From: Candidatus Kapaibacterium sp.
GTDB lineage: Bacteria; Bacteroidota; Ignavibacteria; Kapaibacteriales; UBA2268
Assembly (NCBI GenBank): GCA_938031175.1
Contig: CALHGZ010000001.1
Coordinates: 62,001-126,000, forward strand
Length of the DNA: 64,000 nt
Direction: 5' to 3'
Notes under the pieces: model-generated
The model's input: the letters and a program-made list of their open reading frames with translations, nothing else
The model's database searches: none
What the model was told of the DNA's origin: nothing
In this document: piece after piece, positions 8,539-18,467 of the stretch
How positions within the stretch are numbered: the stretch's first letter is position 1
How the letters are laid out: every line of letters starts with the position of its first letter
Made by a program: the position numbers and the translations under genes

Positions 8539-9657
8539 TTACTTTTGCTCAAAAACTTGACCTTTCCAAACTACCTTTTTATCCAAAAGCAAGAATGGAA
8601 TAATCAATTCCCAAATCATTAAAACAAAAATAGAGGGTATAAGCCATTTGATTAATCTTTGTTCTTTAAGACGTATGAGCTGTGGTATCATAAGGATAGA
8701 GTCCCATAGCAACCTCGTTGCTATGATAGCAAAAACCCATAATGGATTAAATGAAAGAATAGATAATAGTAATCCTAACCAAAAAACAGCAGTAGTAAAA
8801 ACGAATAAAGCTGCTTTCCAGCCCAATTCAAGTCCACCAGTAGCCCAACGATGGTGCTGTGATTTCAATTCTGCAAAATTTTTACATGGTTTTGTGAATA
8901 TTAATGAATCAGGATGCGGATGGTATCTAACGAATTTTCCTCTGTTTACAAGGGTTCTAATTAAAGCCAGATCTTCTGTTACAGAAAATTTGATTTCGTA
9001 ATATCCCCCAATTTCGAAGAAATCGTTTCTTCTGATAGCAATATTGTTACCATAACATCCGAGTGGATGCCGAAAAGCAAGTCCAGCACTTGCCATTGAG
9101 TGAAGCATAATCCATTCGATGGCTTGCATATTTTCAAAAAAATTTTTCCCTTTAATAGAAGTAAAAGAAGCAAGAAATGATAATTTTTGATCGTTGAATG
9201 CTTTGTGAATAGTTGCGAGCCACTCTTTTTTGTAAGTGCAGTCAGCATCAGTCATAATGACAATATCACCTTTGGCAGTTTCGATACCTCTTTGCAATGC
9301 ACCCGGCTTGCCTTTAAGATTAGGATTTGATGTTTCATCTGTAATATGGACTGGAACCAGGTTTAATATCTTTTCTTTTAAAGATTCTATGATGATACCA
9401 GTTTTGTCTGTCGAACGGTCGTTAACGGCTATAATTTCATATTTATTTTTATCGTAATTATTTTCTGCGATAGATTCAAGACATTCTTTGATATTATGTT
9501 CCTCATTTCTTGCTGGTACAACGACAGAAACAAAATTAATTGAATTATTATCTGAAGTATTTAGTGGCTTGATTCTCTCTAAATAAGCTCCATAAATAAA
9601 AGTGACTGAGCGGATTGTATATATAATTATAGCAAAAAGCACCAAAAGCTCGATCAT
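8539..9657 (-). CDS. Membrane glycosyltransferase, family 2
   Basis: The 372-residue protein has an N-terminal membrane helix, a GT2 catalytic domain and about three C-terminal membrane helices. Catalytic landmarks are VSVVVPARNEEHNIKECL, the nucleotide-binding V-N-D-R-S-T-D, the DxD-type M-T-D-A-D-C, the acceptor-site T-E-D in SVTEDLAL, and Q-H-H-R-W in the position of the QxxRW motif. This membrane-attached layout is found in processive synthases and in enzymes that glycosylate lipids or carotenoids. The acceptor cannot be told from sequence. The gene stands alone, divergent from the MATE gene. Confidence 0.87.
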   Translation of the reverse strand: MIELLVLFAIIIYTIRSVTFIYGAYLERIKPLNTSDNNSINFVSVVVPARNEEHNIKECLESIAENNYDKNKYEIIAVNDRSTDKTGIIIESLKEKILNLVPVHITDETSNPNLKGKPGALQRGIETAKGDIVIMTDADCTYKKEWLATIHKAFNDQKLSFLASFTSIKGKNFFENMQAIEWIMLHSMASAGLAFRHPLGCYGNNIAIRRNDFFEIGGYYEIKFSVTEDLALIRTLVNRGKFVRYHPHPDSLIFTKPCKNFAELKSQHHRWATGGLELGWKAALFVFTTAVFWLGLLLSILSFNPLWVFAIIATRLLWDSILMIPQLIRLKEQRLIKWLIPSIFVLMIWELIIPFLLLDKKVVWKGQVFEQK

Positions 9658-9761
9658 ACTGTTATTGTTTTAAAAGGTTGTTAAAGATTGACAAAATAAG
9701 ATTAACAAGTTAACGATTTTAAAGAATGTTTTAAATTCAAAAATAATAAAAATGAGAAAAA

Positions 9762-11111
9762 ATGAATTCAAGGGTAGATTTATTAGAAGGACCAATTGAT
9801 TCGACGCTAAGGAAATTTGCCTTACCACTAATATTAAGTTTTGTTATTAACATGGTCTATACTTGGGTAGATATGTATTACGTCAGTCGGATTAATACTG
9901 TCTCTGTTGCAGCCGCAGGTGTAGGAGAACAAATTCTATTTTTTGCATTTGGTTTAGGGATAGGATTTGCCGTTGGAACAAGTATTGTGGTAGCTAGACG
10001 ATTCGGAGAAAGAGATTATGAAGGAGCCACACATACAGCAACACAGGGTTTTCTTCTTATGTTCGGTTTTTCAATGTTAATTACTCTATTGCTTTATCTC
10101 ACTTATCCAATGATATTGAAACTTATGAATATCGAGGGTGAAACTTATACACTTGCCGAAAAATATTTATCTGCAATTAGTTGGGGAATGCCTTTTAATT
10201 TTTTGATTTTCCAATTGAATGCGACAGTTCGTTCAACTGGCAATTCAGTATTTCCGATGGCAATATTGATTTTTGCAAATATACTGAATATAATTATTTC
10301 TCCATTTTTAATATTTGGCATAGGACCGTTTCCAAGGATGGAAATATTTGGTGCTGGTTTAGGAACTGCAATTGCTGAATTCATAGGTTTTTTAGTTGCT
10401 CTTATATTGATTCAGACAGGAAAATCAGGACTAAAATTATCTTTTAATGATTTAAAACCGGACATTAAAATAATAAAAAGAATAGTCAAACTTGGTATAC
10501 CAGCCTCCCTGCAATTGCTCACAATAAGTATAAACAGAATTTTAATATCGTCGATCACGTTCTCTTTTGGAGCAGAGATTTTGACTACTTATATGCTAGG
10601 ATTGAGAATGGATTTATTTGTATTTATGCCAATATTTGCAGTTGGAGCTGCTATTGAAATAACTACTGGTCAAAATTTAGGTGCGCACAAAACCGATAGG
10701 GTTTTTAAATACTATTATTCAGCTATAAAACAATTATCTCTTTTAATGGCTATTTTTGGAGTTTTGGTATTTTTTGGAGGTTCATTATTTGCAAAGATAT
10801 TTACTCAAGATAAACAGATAATTCAAAATGTGGCTGAATATTTAAGAATTACTGCTTTTTCATATATTTTCTTTGGTATTGGCATAATTTCTGTACGTGT
10901 AATAAGTGGTGCAGGAGCTTATATAAGGAGTTTAATTATCGTAGCTATTATATTATTTTTCATTCAACTACCTTTTGCGTGGGGATTATCTAAACATACT
11001 TTTCTTGACTACAATGGTATTTGGGTCGGTATATTGCTCAGTCATATATCGTTTGCGCTAATCGGTTATTTACAAATGATATCAGGTAAATGGATAAATG
11101 TTAAAGTTTAA
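9762..11111 (+). CDS. MATE-family multidrug/Na+ antiporter
   Basis: The 449 residues and about twelve hydrophobic segments in two similar halves are the usual MATE (MatE, NorM-like) size and fold. Family-typical stretches are the start E-G-P-I-D-S-T-L-R-K-F-A-L-P, the helix-1 region W-V-D-M-Y-Y-V and the second-half P-A-S-L-Q. Family members export cationic drugs or metabolites in exchange for Na+ or H+; the substrate here is unknown. It is transcribed divergently from the GT2 gene. A TTGACA at about 9689 could be a -35 box, but I find no good matching -10 box. Confidence 0.93.
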   Translation: MNSRVDLLEGPIDSTLRKFALPLILSFVINMVYTWVDMYYVSRINTVSVAAAGVGEQILFFAFGLGIGFAVGTSIVVARRFGERDYEGATHTATQGFLLMFGFSMLITLLLYLTYPMILKLMNIEGETYTLAEKYLSAISWGMPFNFLIFQLNATVRSTGNSVFPMAILIFANILNIIISPFLIFGIGPFPRMEIFGAGLGTAIAEFIGFLVALILIQTGKSGLKLSFNDLKPDIKIIKRIVKLGIPASLQLLTISINRILISSITFSFGAEILTTYMLGLRMDLFVFMPIFAVGAAIEITTGQNLGAHKTDRVFKYYYSAIKQLSLLMAIFGVLVFFGGSLFAKIFTQDKQIIQNVAEYLRITAFSYIFFGIGIISVRVISGAGAYIRSLIIVAIILFFIQLPFAWGLSKHTFLDYNGIWVGILLSHISFALIGYLQMISGKWINVKV

Positions 11112-11395
11112 ATTTTAAAAAAAAAGTAAAAACCTTTTGCTTGATTACACCGCAAACGCCATAAAAAAATTAATCGAGAAATATTAAATTTTATAAATTT
11201 TTGAGACTTTTTTTGAAAAAATGTGTCTATTTAAGAAGTAAGTTTACAGAATATAAATAACCAGTTAAAATATGATAAATGATAGTTCTTTGACAAATGG
11301 AATAATATCTTATCGATATTTTTTGTAAATACGGTTAAGATTTCATAATTTAAAATTTATGTATATGTTTTTTGCCAAATATTAATGGTATTGTT
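11112..11395 (+). other. Intergenic region of 284 bases, no gene seen
   Basis: This is the longest gap in the window. It is very AT-rich with several A and T runs. It holds TTCTTTGACA at about 11286-11295, which contains a perfect -35 hexamer, but the sequence 16-18 bases further on is a poor -10 box. No tRNA arms, terminator hairpin or open frame with a ribosome binding site could be supported. Confidence 0.5.
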
Positions 11396-13087
11396 ATGCT
11401 TGTAAAAAATTCGAGAATTATGGTTTTAGGCGGTTGGGGGCTTGTAGGAATGTCTATTTGTCATAAATTAATGTCTTACAACCCATCAGCATTAATAGTT
11501 ACATCCTTACGTAGAGAAGAATCAGAAAGTGCAGTAAGACAGCTAGAAGACGAATATGGTGGTCGATTCAGTACAAAATTTATACCAAAGTGGGGTAATA
11601 TCTTCACACGCCATAGCTGGAAAGATATTAACTGGCAAACACTGGTCAATGATGATAGTAAAAGACTTGAAATTATCCATGATATTTTTGATGAATTTGA
11701 TGATAATATGCTTGAGCAATCTGCTCTTTTTCAATTAATAAGTGAAACGAAACCAGATATAATTATTGATTGTATTAATACAGCAACAGCTATAGCATAT
11801 CTTAATATTTACCAATCTGCTTCATTTGTTATTGATGAGCTTGAAAAAGGGAATCTTAAGCAGTTTACAGTTGAAAAATTTCTCACAAGTTCCTATATAC
11901 CTCAGCTTATTCGCCATATACAAATTTTAAACAAAAGTATGACCGCAAATTCGGTAAAAATGTACTTAAAAGTGGGAACAAGTGGAACAGGTGGAATGGG
12001 AATGAATATACCTTACACGCACAGTGAGGAAAGGCCATCGAGGGTTTTATTATCCAAAACTGCTATTGCCGGAGCTCAAACACTATTGCTTTTTGTACTT
12101 GCAAGAACACCTGGTGGACCAATAATTAAGGAAATCAAGCCAACAGCAGCAATTGCTTGGAAACGCATTGCCTTTGATACTATTACAAAAGGTGGGCAAG
12201 CAATAAAATTAGTGGATATGAAACCTACAAATGCCAAAAAAATTGACAAGGAATTTATTTTTGATGATTTTGAAGGTATTGAGGATACCGAGGAGGTTTA
12301 TAAATCTGCATTTATTGATACAGGAGAAAATGGTATATTTTCAAAAGGTGAATTTCAGGCAATAAGTTCAATTGGTCAGATGGAAATAATTACACCTGAG
12401 GAAATTGCTGAATATGTTGTTTTCGAAGCTAATGGCGGTAACTCTGGTCATGATATAATACAAGGTCTCGATAGTTTTTCGCTTGGTCCAACATATCGTG
12501 GCGGAATGCTTCAACATTTTGCAATTGAAAAAATTAAGCACATCGAATCACAACATAACATTGAAAGTGTTGCATTTGAATTGTTGGGACCGCCAAGATT
12601 GTCAAAGCTTTTGTTTGAAATTAATCTAATTAAGCAAATAGCAGGCACATTTTCAGATGCTCTATTATTTAAACCCGAGGATTTAGCAAATGAAGCGAAC
12701 AAATTAATTCAAAGTAACAATAAGTTGCGTTCTGAAATGTTGTCAATCGGATTAGTAATATTGTTGCCTGATGGGACTAAATACTTGAGAGGTAAAAATG
12801 TAAAGATACCGGTTAGAAGAACACTTGATAAACTGCCTATGACCGATGAAAATATTGAGCAATGGTGCTATGAAGGTTGGGTTGATTTACGACCAAGTAA
12901 CTTCCAGATTTGGCTCGAACGTTTGACAAGAATTAAAAGCCAGGCAGAATCAATACCGGAGAATGAGACAAGTTCAAGATATACATATACCAAAGAATAC
13001 TGGAATCATTTTCAGCAAATAGAAGAGGGTAAAATTGCGGCCTGGATTTTTGAATTTGAAGATGCCGGATGGCGTTTTAAAAGATAA
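11396..13087 (+). CDS. Large Rossmann-fold (NAD(P)-binding, epimerase/SDR-like) protein
   Basis: The 563-residue protein opens with a beta strand and the dinucleotide-binding loop G-G-W-G-L-V-G (about residues 12-18), as in NAD-dependent epimerases and extended short-chain dehydrogenases. Around residues 195-230, S-G-T-G-G-M-G, P-Y-T-H and L-L-S-K-T-A occur in the order of the catalytic Ser, Tyr and Lys of that superfamily, but the spacing is unusual, so activity is uncertain. About 250 more residues follow that I cannot assign. It is about twice the normal SDR length. An alternative TTG start is at 11372; neither start has a clear ribosome binding site. The substrate is unknown. Confidence 0.7.
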   Translation: MLVKNSRIMVLGGWGLVGMSICHKLMSYNPSALIVTSLRREESESAVRQLEDEYGGRFSTKFIPKWGNIFTRHSWKDINWQTLVNDDSKRLEIIHDIFDEFDDNMLEQSALFQLISETKPDIIIDCINTATAIAYLNIYQSASFVIDELEKGNLKQFTVEKFLTSSYIPQLIRHIQILNKSMTANSVKMYLKVGTSGTGGMGMNIPYTHSEERPSRVLLSKTAIAGAQTLLLFVLARTPGGPIIKEIKPTAAIAWKRIAFDTITKGGQAIKLVDMKPTNAKKIDKEFIFDDFEGIEDTEEVYKSAFIDTGENGIFSKGEFQAISSIGQMEIITPEEIAEYVVFEANGGNSGHDIIQGLDSFSLGPTYRGGMLQHFAIEKIKHIESQHNIESVAFELLGPPRLSKLLFEINLIKQIAGTFSDALLFKPEDLANEANKLIQSNNKLRSEMLSIGLVILLPDGTKYLRGKNVKIPVRRTLDKLPMTDENIEQWCYEGWVDLRPSNFQIWLERLTRIKSQAESIPENETSSRYTYTKEYWNHFQQIEEGKIAAWIFEFEDAGWRFKR

Positions 13088-13204
13088 TATTTTATAATTT
13101 ATAAAAATATTATTATTTTTATGTGTATTTGTATTTAAATTGATGAAAAATAAATTTATTAATCATATCTTAAACATAATGGTTTTTGTTGTTTCAACAT
13201 TTAC

Positions 13205-13208
13205 GGAG
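13205..13208 (+). promoter_or_regulatory. Ribosome binding site fixing the start of the large secreted protein
   Basis: GGAG ends six bases before the ATG at 13215. That ATG is followed directly by a good signal peptide, while the longer frame beginning with TTG at 13140 would place 25 residues and another hydrophobic stretch in front of it. The shorter start is therefore preferred. Confidence 0.7.
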
Positions 13209-13214
13209 TGCCTA

Positions 13215-16200
13215 ATGAAAAGGTTACTACTCTTGGCAGCCCTAACATATGGACTGCTTTTTTCTCCTGCTATAGCAGGCGGTGGGGACTTGAATGATGA
13301 CGACGAGATTCAACGTCGTTCAGAACTATTTGAGCCCAACCCGTTTTTATTCAATACAAGCTATCCTTTACAATTCAACCAGTTGAACAATCCAGTTACC
13401 CAAGCAGCGGTATCAACTGGTTACTATTTTGTGGATAGCAAAGATGAGGCTTTAGATTATTGGAGGCCAATCCCAGACATCTATGACTTGGCTAATGAAG
13501 AAGATGGACCATGGAAGAGGATTGTGTCAGGTCCAAGACAGGTCGATCCAAGCTGGTGGAGAAATCCGGCAAACCGAGATGGTCTATACTTTTTCCGCAA
13601 TCCAGCTTATCCATCAGATGGAAGCAGTTTCTTTGTGAATCCAACAGATTCAACAGACGATGCATTTGCAGGCCCAATACCACTAAGAATGGCGTTTTTC
13701 TTTAATGGTATTCAATATGACAGTTTTTATGTTTCAACAAATGGTTTGATTGCTTTAACAAACAGACGGTATATCTATGATGATGATGGCAATAGATATA
13801 TACCACCTGGAAATACTCATTGTTATAATATATATAGTGATGATTGGTTTGTAACTTCATACAACCGCCAGCGTAGAGGTGATGGTCTTGCTGATCCAAC
13901 ACCAGATGATTATGGTTATTACTATGTAGTATGCGGCGGTAATCCTTCCAGCCCAACAGCAGGTATAAGAGATAGAAACACAGGTAATGGTAGTTTAAAC
14001 ACAATTTCTTCACCTCACTATGCTGCAATTATTGCACCATTATGGGGGGATAATCAACTATCCCAATATAATGCTGAGGGTATGAATGTTGATGATTTTG
14101 GACAAGTTTGGTTCAAGCGTATAGGTGAGGAAAAGCTTGTTATTTATGTCAAAAACATGCAACCTGCCAGAACAAAAGCAATACCAACAAATCCATTTTC
14201 ATATAATGCAGCTTTTGATATTCGTCCTGGGCAGCAAAACTTTGTTTCAGCTAGTTTCCAGGTCATTTTAAATAGATTAGATAGTAGTATTACAATAGTC
14301 TATGAAACATTCCAAGGTCGAGCATATGGTTCCGAGGCTTCAGTAATATTCAGATACAACAATACAGTTGGCGTACGTGGATTTGCACGTCACGTAAACT
14401 ATGGCCAAGGTGGTTGCGCCGGAAGCCAGTTCTTACCTTGGTGTGGCTGGTATGAGCAATTTACTCATTATTTTGCCAAGCTTCGTGTAATAAACAAAGA
14501 TTATCCTGAAGATTACCTTGCAATTAAATTTAAGCAATGGAAAAATACACTACGAGTTGTTGATATTTCATACAGAGTTCGAAAAGAAGACCCTGAAGCA
14601 GGACCCGACTTCACCGAGGAAGTACCAACTACTAAAGTAGCAGATTATGAAATTTTAGCTGGTGAACGACAAATTGGAGCGATTCAGCCTGTTGCCATTA
14701 TTCAGAATTTATCAAATGAAATTCAAGGACCGGCAGGTGTCAATTTCCAAAGACAGCAACTTAACTTCCGAGCCAGATTTAAAATAGTTAATGAAGCAAC
14801 AGGTAGAATTGTATATAACCGTTTGGTACCAGTCGATAGTATCTGCTTAGCTTTACCTGATAGCTTAACTCGGGAATGTACTGGAGATCCAAATGTAAAA
14901 GTTAGATACGTAAGTGTTGCGATAACACAAGGTAATGTCAAAGCAACTGAATTACCTTTCCCCGGTACAGCCAGATTAAGAGGTATCCCTTCTTACGGAT
15001 TTGTACAAGTATTTTTCCCACCATTTGAACCAAATGAATTTTTAGCTAACCACATTGGACGTTTGAGAGCGTATGTTATAGCTGACCCGACAGATCCATC
15101 GACAAGTTTGGGATTTGGTGACGAATGGCCATTTGACGACACGACAAACGTTAGAATATTTAGTTTAAGACGTTTAGACGAATTTTCAGATGATGTAACT
15201 CGTTTCCACAGAGTCGGTAGAACACCAATGCCATCAACTCTCAAATGGGTTAATATAGAAGCAGAAGTAGCTCAAGGAGATGAAGTATCGCATCATCCAC
15301 TACCTCCACGTGGTGGTTACAGAGCATCTAACAACGAAGATTTCAGCATACCTATAGATATAGTCGATTTAAGAGGTACGCCGATGCAATCTCCGGTTAT
15401 CTTGATGAATCGAGTAACTCTGGATAATTTAGAACCTCCAAAAAGTCCTGGAGGTGATGAACTGCGTTCATTCCCAATTAATTTATTAAATAGAAGAAAC
15501 GCAGTACTTTCACTTTCATTCCAGAGATCAACAAAACAAGATAGCTGGGACAGAGGTTGGTCTGATGCAACAATAATTGGGTGCGAACCAAGGACGTTTG
15601 TTAATGGTGAGCTTTTATCAATATTTGGTGATTTCTTCCCACCTAATTTGAATAACACATATACATATTCTGTTGCAAACGACCCAGATCAAATTGTAGT
15701 CGAATTAATGCAGCCAAGCCCTGATGGTGTAAGGTTCATTACTAATGTACCAGAAGCACGCTGGAGAAATCATCCAAGACGAGGTGGTTTAAAACCAATA
15801 ACTGACGTCCCAGCATACGCATTGTATGGTTCTAACGGCTATTTCGTTGGATTTTTAGAGACAGATAAAGATTCATCACTTGAAAAAGAAAATAGAACAG
15901 ATTACTTGCGAAATGGATTGCGTCCTGATCCATTTGATGATGGTATTGATTTTGAATTCCGCAAAGCATTTATACCAATACCAGATACATTCATATTTGC
16001 ACCTGCACAGGGAGCCAAGAATTTCAGATTCAGAATCAGAGTATTAGCTTATAACCATAAAAAATGCTTGCAATGTATTCCAGATGACAAAGACCCATTT
16101 TATGTTGATAATGTAAGAATTTTGTTCCCCACAGAAATAACCGATGTTGAAATGGCATCAGTTAAAATCAGGTGGCCATATACAGTTGTGCCTGCAAGTC

Positions 16201-17984
16201 AAGCTACAGCAATTCCAATTATCGTAAAGATGTCCAATAATACAAGTATTCCAGCACCATCTTACTGGGTAAAGGTTAGAATACATCGTCAACGTGGTGA
16301 TGGCATTTATCCACCACTTGAGGCTATTTACTGTCGAACAAAAATGATACCTAGTTTATCACCACGAGATGAAAAAGAGGAATCAATGCCATCTTGGAAT
16401 GCACGACCTGCCGGACCGGGACAATATCGTATGATAGCTAATGTTATCGTTCCGGGTGGTGACTTAGAACCATTAAATGACACAACTTATACAGATATTA
16501 GGCTCGAATTTGGAAATGTATTTGCATACGATCCACCACAATTAGCAATTAATGATGTACCCACATTTTTACCGGCAACCCCTGGTAGAGGTTTAAACCT
16601 TTACGGCTATTCTCAAGGCGGTACAGGAAGCATCTATGGTGGTTCAATTGCTTCATATAATAATGACTTTTTTGCAGCCGGCTATGTTGGCGGTAGTGCT
16701 TCAGGCCAAATAGCTGTGAAATTTAAATTATTCCAACCAGACACAATTTATGGCTATCAGGCATTCTTTGGGACGAGCAACCAGGCAATGGATGACATAG
16801 CATTATCTATATATGATGATCAGGCTGATAATCAACCTGGTAATATGAGAGCAGGTTCACTTATTTATCGTTTCAGAGGAGTCGATGATAGCCGTGGTGG
16901 TGAGATTTTCTGGGATCAATACGTAACATATCTATTACCACAACCATTAGTACTTCAAGCTGGTACATACTGGGCTGTTATTGCACAGTTAGGTCAAACT
17001 GGTCTTGAACTTGGTGCATCGAAATGGAATATGGGTATGCGAACAACAAATGTGTCAATACCTCCACCTGTAACTACTACTGGTCCTGTTGGAGCAAATG
17101 GTGTCCATCTAATGATCGAAAAGAATTTCAGGAAAAAAGCACCACAAGGGCAAGCATTAATAAATAATAATCTATTTGCCTATGAGAATACCCGTGGTAG
17201 CGGAACCTGGAATCAATTTATGCCAACAGTTGGCAATCCTGCCTATGCTCACCTGCATCACTATGGCATTTCACCAATGGACGGTCTAACTGCAACATTA
17301 TCCCGTGGTGGTTGGATACCAATGATAAGACCATATCTCGGTCCACGTCCTTGGGGAAAAACTGTAATGCCAGATCCTTGCGATGATGATATACCTGTTG
17401 AATTGCTCAGCTTTGAGGGATTTGCTAGAAATGGTGGCGTAGAATTGATCTGGGAGACAGCTACAGAAATAAACAACCTTGGATTCTACATTGAACGCAA
17501 GAATAGCGGAGAAAGCGATGATGAATGGAAATCAATAGGATTTGTCGAAGGTGCTGGTAATTCCAAGATGATAAGAAGTTATTCCTACTTTGATGGTGAA
17601 GTCAAACTGAATACTACATACGATTATCGCCTGCGACAGGTAGATTTAGATGGTACACAATCCTGCTATGTAAGCGATATCGTTACCGTTCACTTTGACA
17701 AAGTCGGTGTGTTAACTTTAGACCAAAACGTACCGAATCCATTCAGCTACAGTACCCAGATTGGTTTCAACTTACCGCAAAAGCTTCATGTCAAGTTAGA
17801 AGTCATTGACATTTATGGAAACATAGTCAAGATTTTATGGTCAGGAGAGCTTGAAGCGCAACGTCATCAATTTTATTGGGACGGAACAGACCAAAATGGC
17901 AATCAGGTAGCCAGCGGTACTTATATCTATAGATTGACAGCCGGTAGCGAAGTAGTATCAGGTAGAATGACACTCATACGCTAA
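13215..17984 (+). CDS. Very large secreted protein with a type IX secretion C-terminal sorting domain
   Basis: The 1589-residue protein has a signal peptide (MKRLLLLAALTYGLLFSPAIA) and a long extracellular region rich in N, P, G and aromatic residues. An N-terminal beta domain contains FYVSTNGLIALTNR. Residues about 1130-1300 look like another beta-sandwich. An FN3/Ig-like module at about 1393-1500 (VELLSFEGFA ... FYIERK ... YDYRLRQVDLDG) precedes the sorting domain at about 1501-1589. That domain has LDQNVPNPF, Y-S-T-Q-I-G-F-N-L-P, V-I-D-I-Y-G-N, Y-W-D-G-T-D-Q-N-G-N, V-A-S-G-T-Y-I-Y-R-L and the ending M-T-L-I-R. Such domains direct export by the Por/T9SS machinery and are usually removed at the cell surface. 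No T9SS component genes lie in the window. Its own terminator follows, so it is probably monocistronic. Confidence 0.92.
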   Translation: MKRLLLLAALTYGLLFSPAIAGGGDLNDDDEIQRRSELFEPNPFLFNTSYPLQFNQLNNPVTQAAVSTGYYFVDSKDEALDYWRPIPDIYDLANEEDGPWKRIVSGPRQVDPSWWRNPANRDGLYFFRNPAYPSDGSSFFVNPTDSTDDAFAGPIPLRMAFFFNGIQYDSFYVSTNGLIALTNRRYIYDDDGNRYIPPGNTHCYNIYSDDWFVTSYNRQRRGDGLADPTPDDYGYYYVVCGGNPSSPTAGIRDRNTGNGSLNTISSPHYAAIIAPLWGDNQLSQYNAEGMNVDDFGQVWFKRIGEEKLVIYVKNMQPARTKAIPTNPFSYNAAFDIRPGQQNFVSASFQVILNRLDSSITIVYETFQGRAYGSEASVIFRYNNTVGVRGFARHVNYGQGGCAGSQFLPWCGWYEQFTHYFAKLRVINKDYPEDYLAIKFKQWKNTLRVVDISYRVRKEDPEAGPDFTEEVPTTKVADYEILAGERQIGAIQPVAIIQNLSNEIQGPAGVNFQRQQLNFRARFKIVNEATGRIVYNRLVPVDSICLALPDSLTRECTGDPNVKVRYVSVAITQGNVKATELPFPGTARLRGIPSYGFVQVFFPPFEPNEFLANHIGRLRAYVIADPTDPSTSLGFGDEWPFDDTTNVRIFSLRRLDEFSDDVTRFHRVGRTPMPSTLKWVNIEAEVAQGDEVSHHPLPPRGGYRASNNEDFSIPIDIVDLRGTPMQSPVILMNRVTLDNLEPPKSPGGDELRSFPINLLNRRNAVLSLSFQRSTKQDSWDRGWSDATIIGCEPRTFVNGELLSIFGDFFPPNLNNTYTYSVANDPDQIVVELMQPSPDGVRFITNVPEARWRNHPRRGGLKPITDVPAYALYGSNGYFVGFLETDKDSSLEKENRTDYLRNGLRPDPFDDGIDFEFRKAFIPIPDTFIFAPAQGAKNFRFRIRVLAYNHKKCLQCIPDDKDPFYVDNVRILFPTEITDVEMASVKIRWPYTVVPASQATAIPIIVKMSNNTSIPAPSYWVKVRIHRQRGDGIYPPLEAIYCRTKMIPSLSPRDEKEESMPSWNARPAGPGQYRMIANVIVPGGDLEPLNDTTYTDIRLEFGNVFAYDPPQLAINDVPTFLPATPGRGLNLYGYSQGGTGSIYGGSIASYNNDFFAAGYVGGSASGQIAVKFKLFQPDTIYGYQAFFGTSNQAMDDIALSIYDDQADNQPGNMRAGSLIYRFRGVDDSRGGEIFWDQYVTYLLPQPLVLQAGTYWAVIAQLGQTGLELGASKWNMGMRTTNVSIPPPVTTTGPVGANGVHLMIEKNFRKKAPQGQALINNNLFAYENTRGSGTWNQFMPTVGNPAYAHLHHYGISPMDGLTATLSRGGWIPMIRPYLGPRPWGKTVMPDPCDDDIPVELLSFEGFARNGGVELIWETATEINNLGFYIERKNSGESDDEWKSIGFVEGAGNSKMIRSYSYFDGEVKLNTTYDYRLRQVDLDGTQSCYVSDIVTVHFDKVGVLTLDQNVPNPFSYSTQIGFNLPQKLHVKLEVIDIYGNIVKILWSGELEAQRHQFYWDGTDQNGNQVASGTYIYRLTAGSEVVSGRMTLIR

Positions 17985-18007
17985 TGATTGTTTATTGTAA
18001 TACAAAT

Positions 18008-18040
18008 AGCCCCCTGCATCAAATAGTAGGGGGCTTTTTT
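18008..18040 (+). terminator. Intrinsic terminator after the large secreted protein
   Basis: A perfect 8-bp GC-rich stem, AGCCCCCT (18008-18015) with AGGGGGCT (18028-18035), encloses a 12-base loop and runs into a T tract (18035-18040). It begins 24 bases after the stop codon. It is the clearest intrinsic terminator in the window. Confidence 0.92.
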
Positions 18041-18061
18041 AATTTATTAGAGGGGTAGATT

Positions 18062-18406
18062 ATGAGCAAATCAATTTTTTCAAAAATAATTGATCGAGAA
18101 ATACCATCCGATATTGTTTACGAAGATGAACAGCTAATAGCATTTAAGGATATAAATCCTCAGGCACCAGTACATATTCTTATTGTGCCAAAGAAGGAAA
18201 TTCCAACAATAAATGATTTAACAGAAGAAGATGTGAATTTGATAGGAAGAATTATTTTAACAGCAAAAAAAATTGCGAAACAGTTTAATCTTTCCGAAAG
18301 AGGGTATAGGCTTGTTCTTAATTGTAATGAAGAAGCTGGTCAAACGGTTTTCCATATACATTGCCATCTATTAGGAGGACGCACTTTTCATTGGCCACCA
18401 GGTTGA
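18062..18406 (+). CDS. hinT: HIT-family nucleotide phosphoramidase (HinT-like)
   Basis: The 114-residue protein has the full HIT-fold pattern: an N-terminal CIFCKI-like segment without cysteines (S-I-F-S-K-I-I), D-I-N-P-Q-A-P-V-H-I-L-I-V-P, and the histidine triad H98-I-H100-C-H102 followed by L-L-G-G-R. HinT proteins hydrolyse adenosine phosphoramidates and acyl- or aminoacyl-adenylates. A G-rich AGAGGGG stretch ends five bases before the ATG and serves as ribosome binding site. It starts just after the terminator and may be co-transcribed with kdsD 61 bases downstream. Confidence 0.95.
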   Translation: MSKSIFSKIIDREIPSDIVYEDEQLIAFKDINPQAPVHILIVPKKEIPTINDLTEEDVNLIGRIILTAKKIAKQFNLSERGYRLVLNCNEEAGQTVFHIHCHLLGGRTFHWPPG

Positions 18407-18467
18407 TTTATTAATTAGTTTTATTAAGTTTGGCGGATAATATTTTGAACATTTAAAAAATAATGTT

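Noticed and set aside
8648-9457. Open frames of 70-117 codons opposite the GT2 gene at 8539-9657
   Set aside because: They lie entirely antisense to a clear enzyme gene, show no domain and lack binding sites; they are shadow frames.
11286-11320. Sigma-70 promoter with TTGACA before the Rossmann-fold gene
   Set aside because: The -35 hexamer is perfect, but no acceptable -10 box lies 16-18 bases away.
13140-13214. Longer start for the large secreted protein (TTG at 13140)
   Set aside because: The shorter ATG has a ribosome binding site and a standard signal peptide; the extension would duplicate a hydrophobic segment.
15317-15658. 113-codon frame opposite the large secreted protein
   Set aside because: It is antisense to a long, well supported gene and has no recognisable content.
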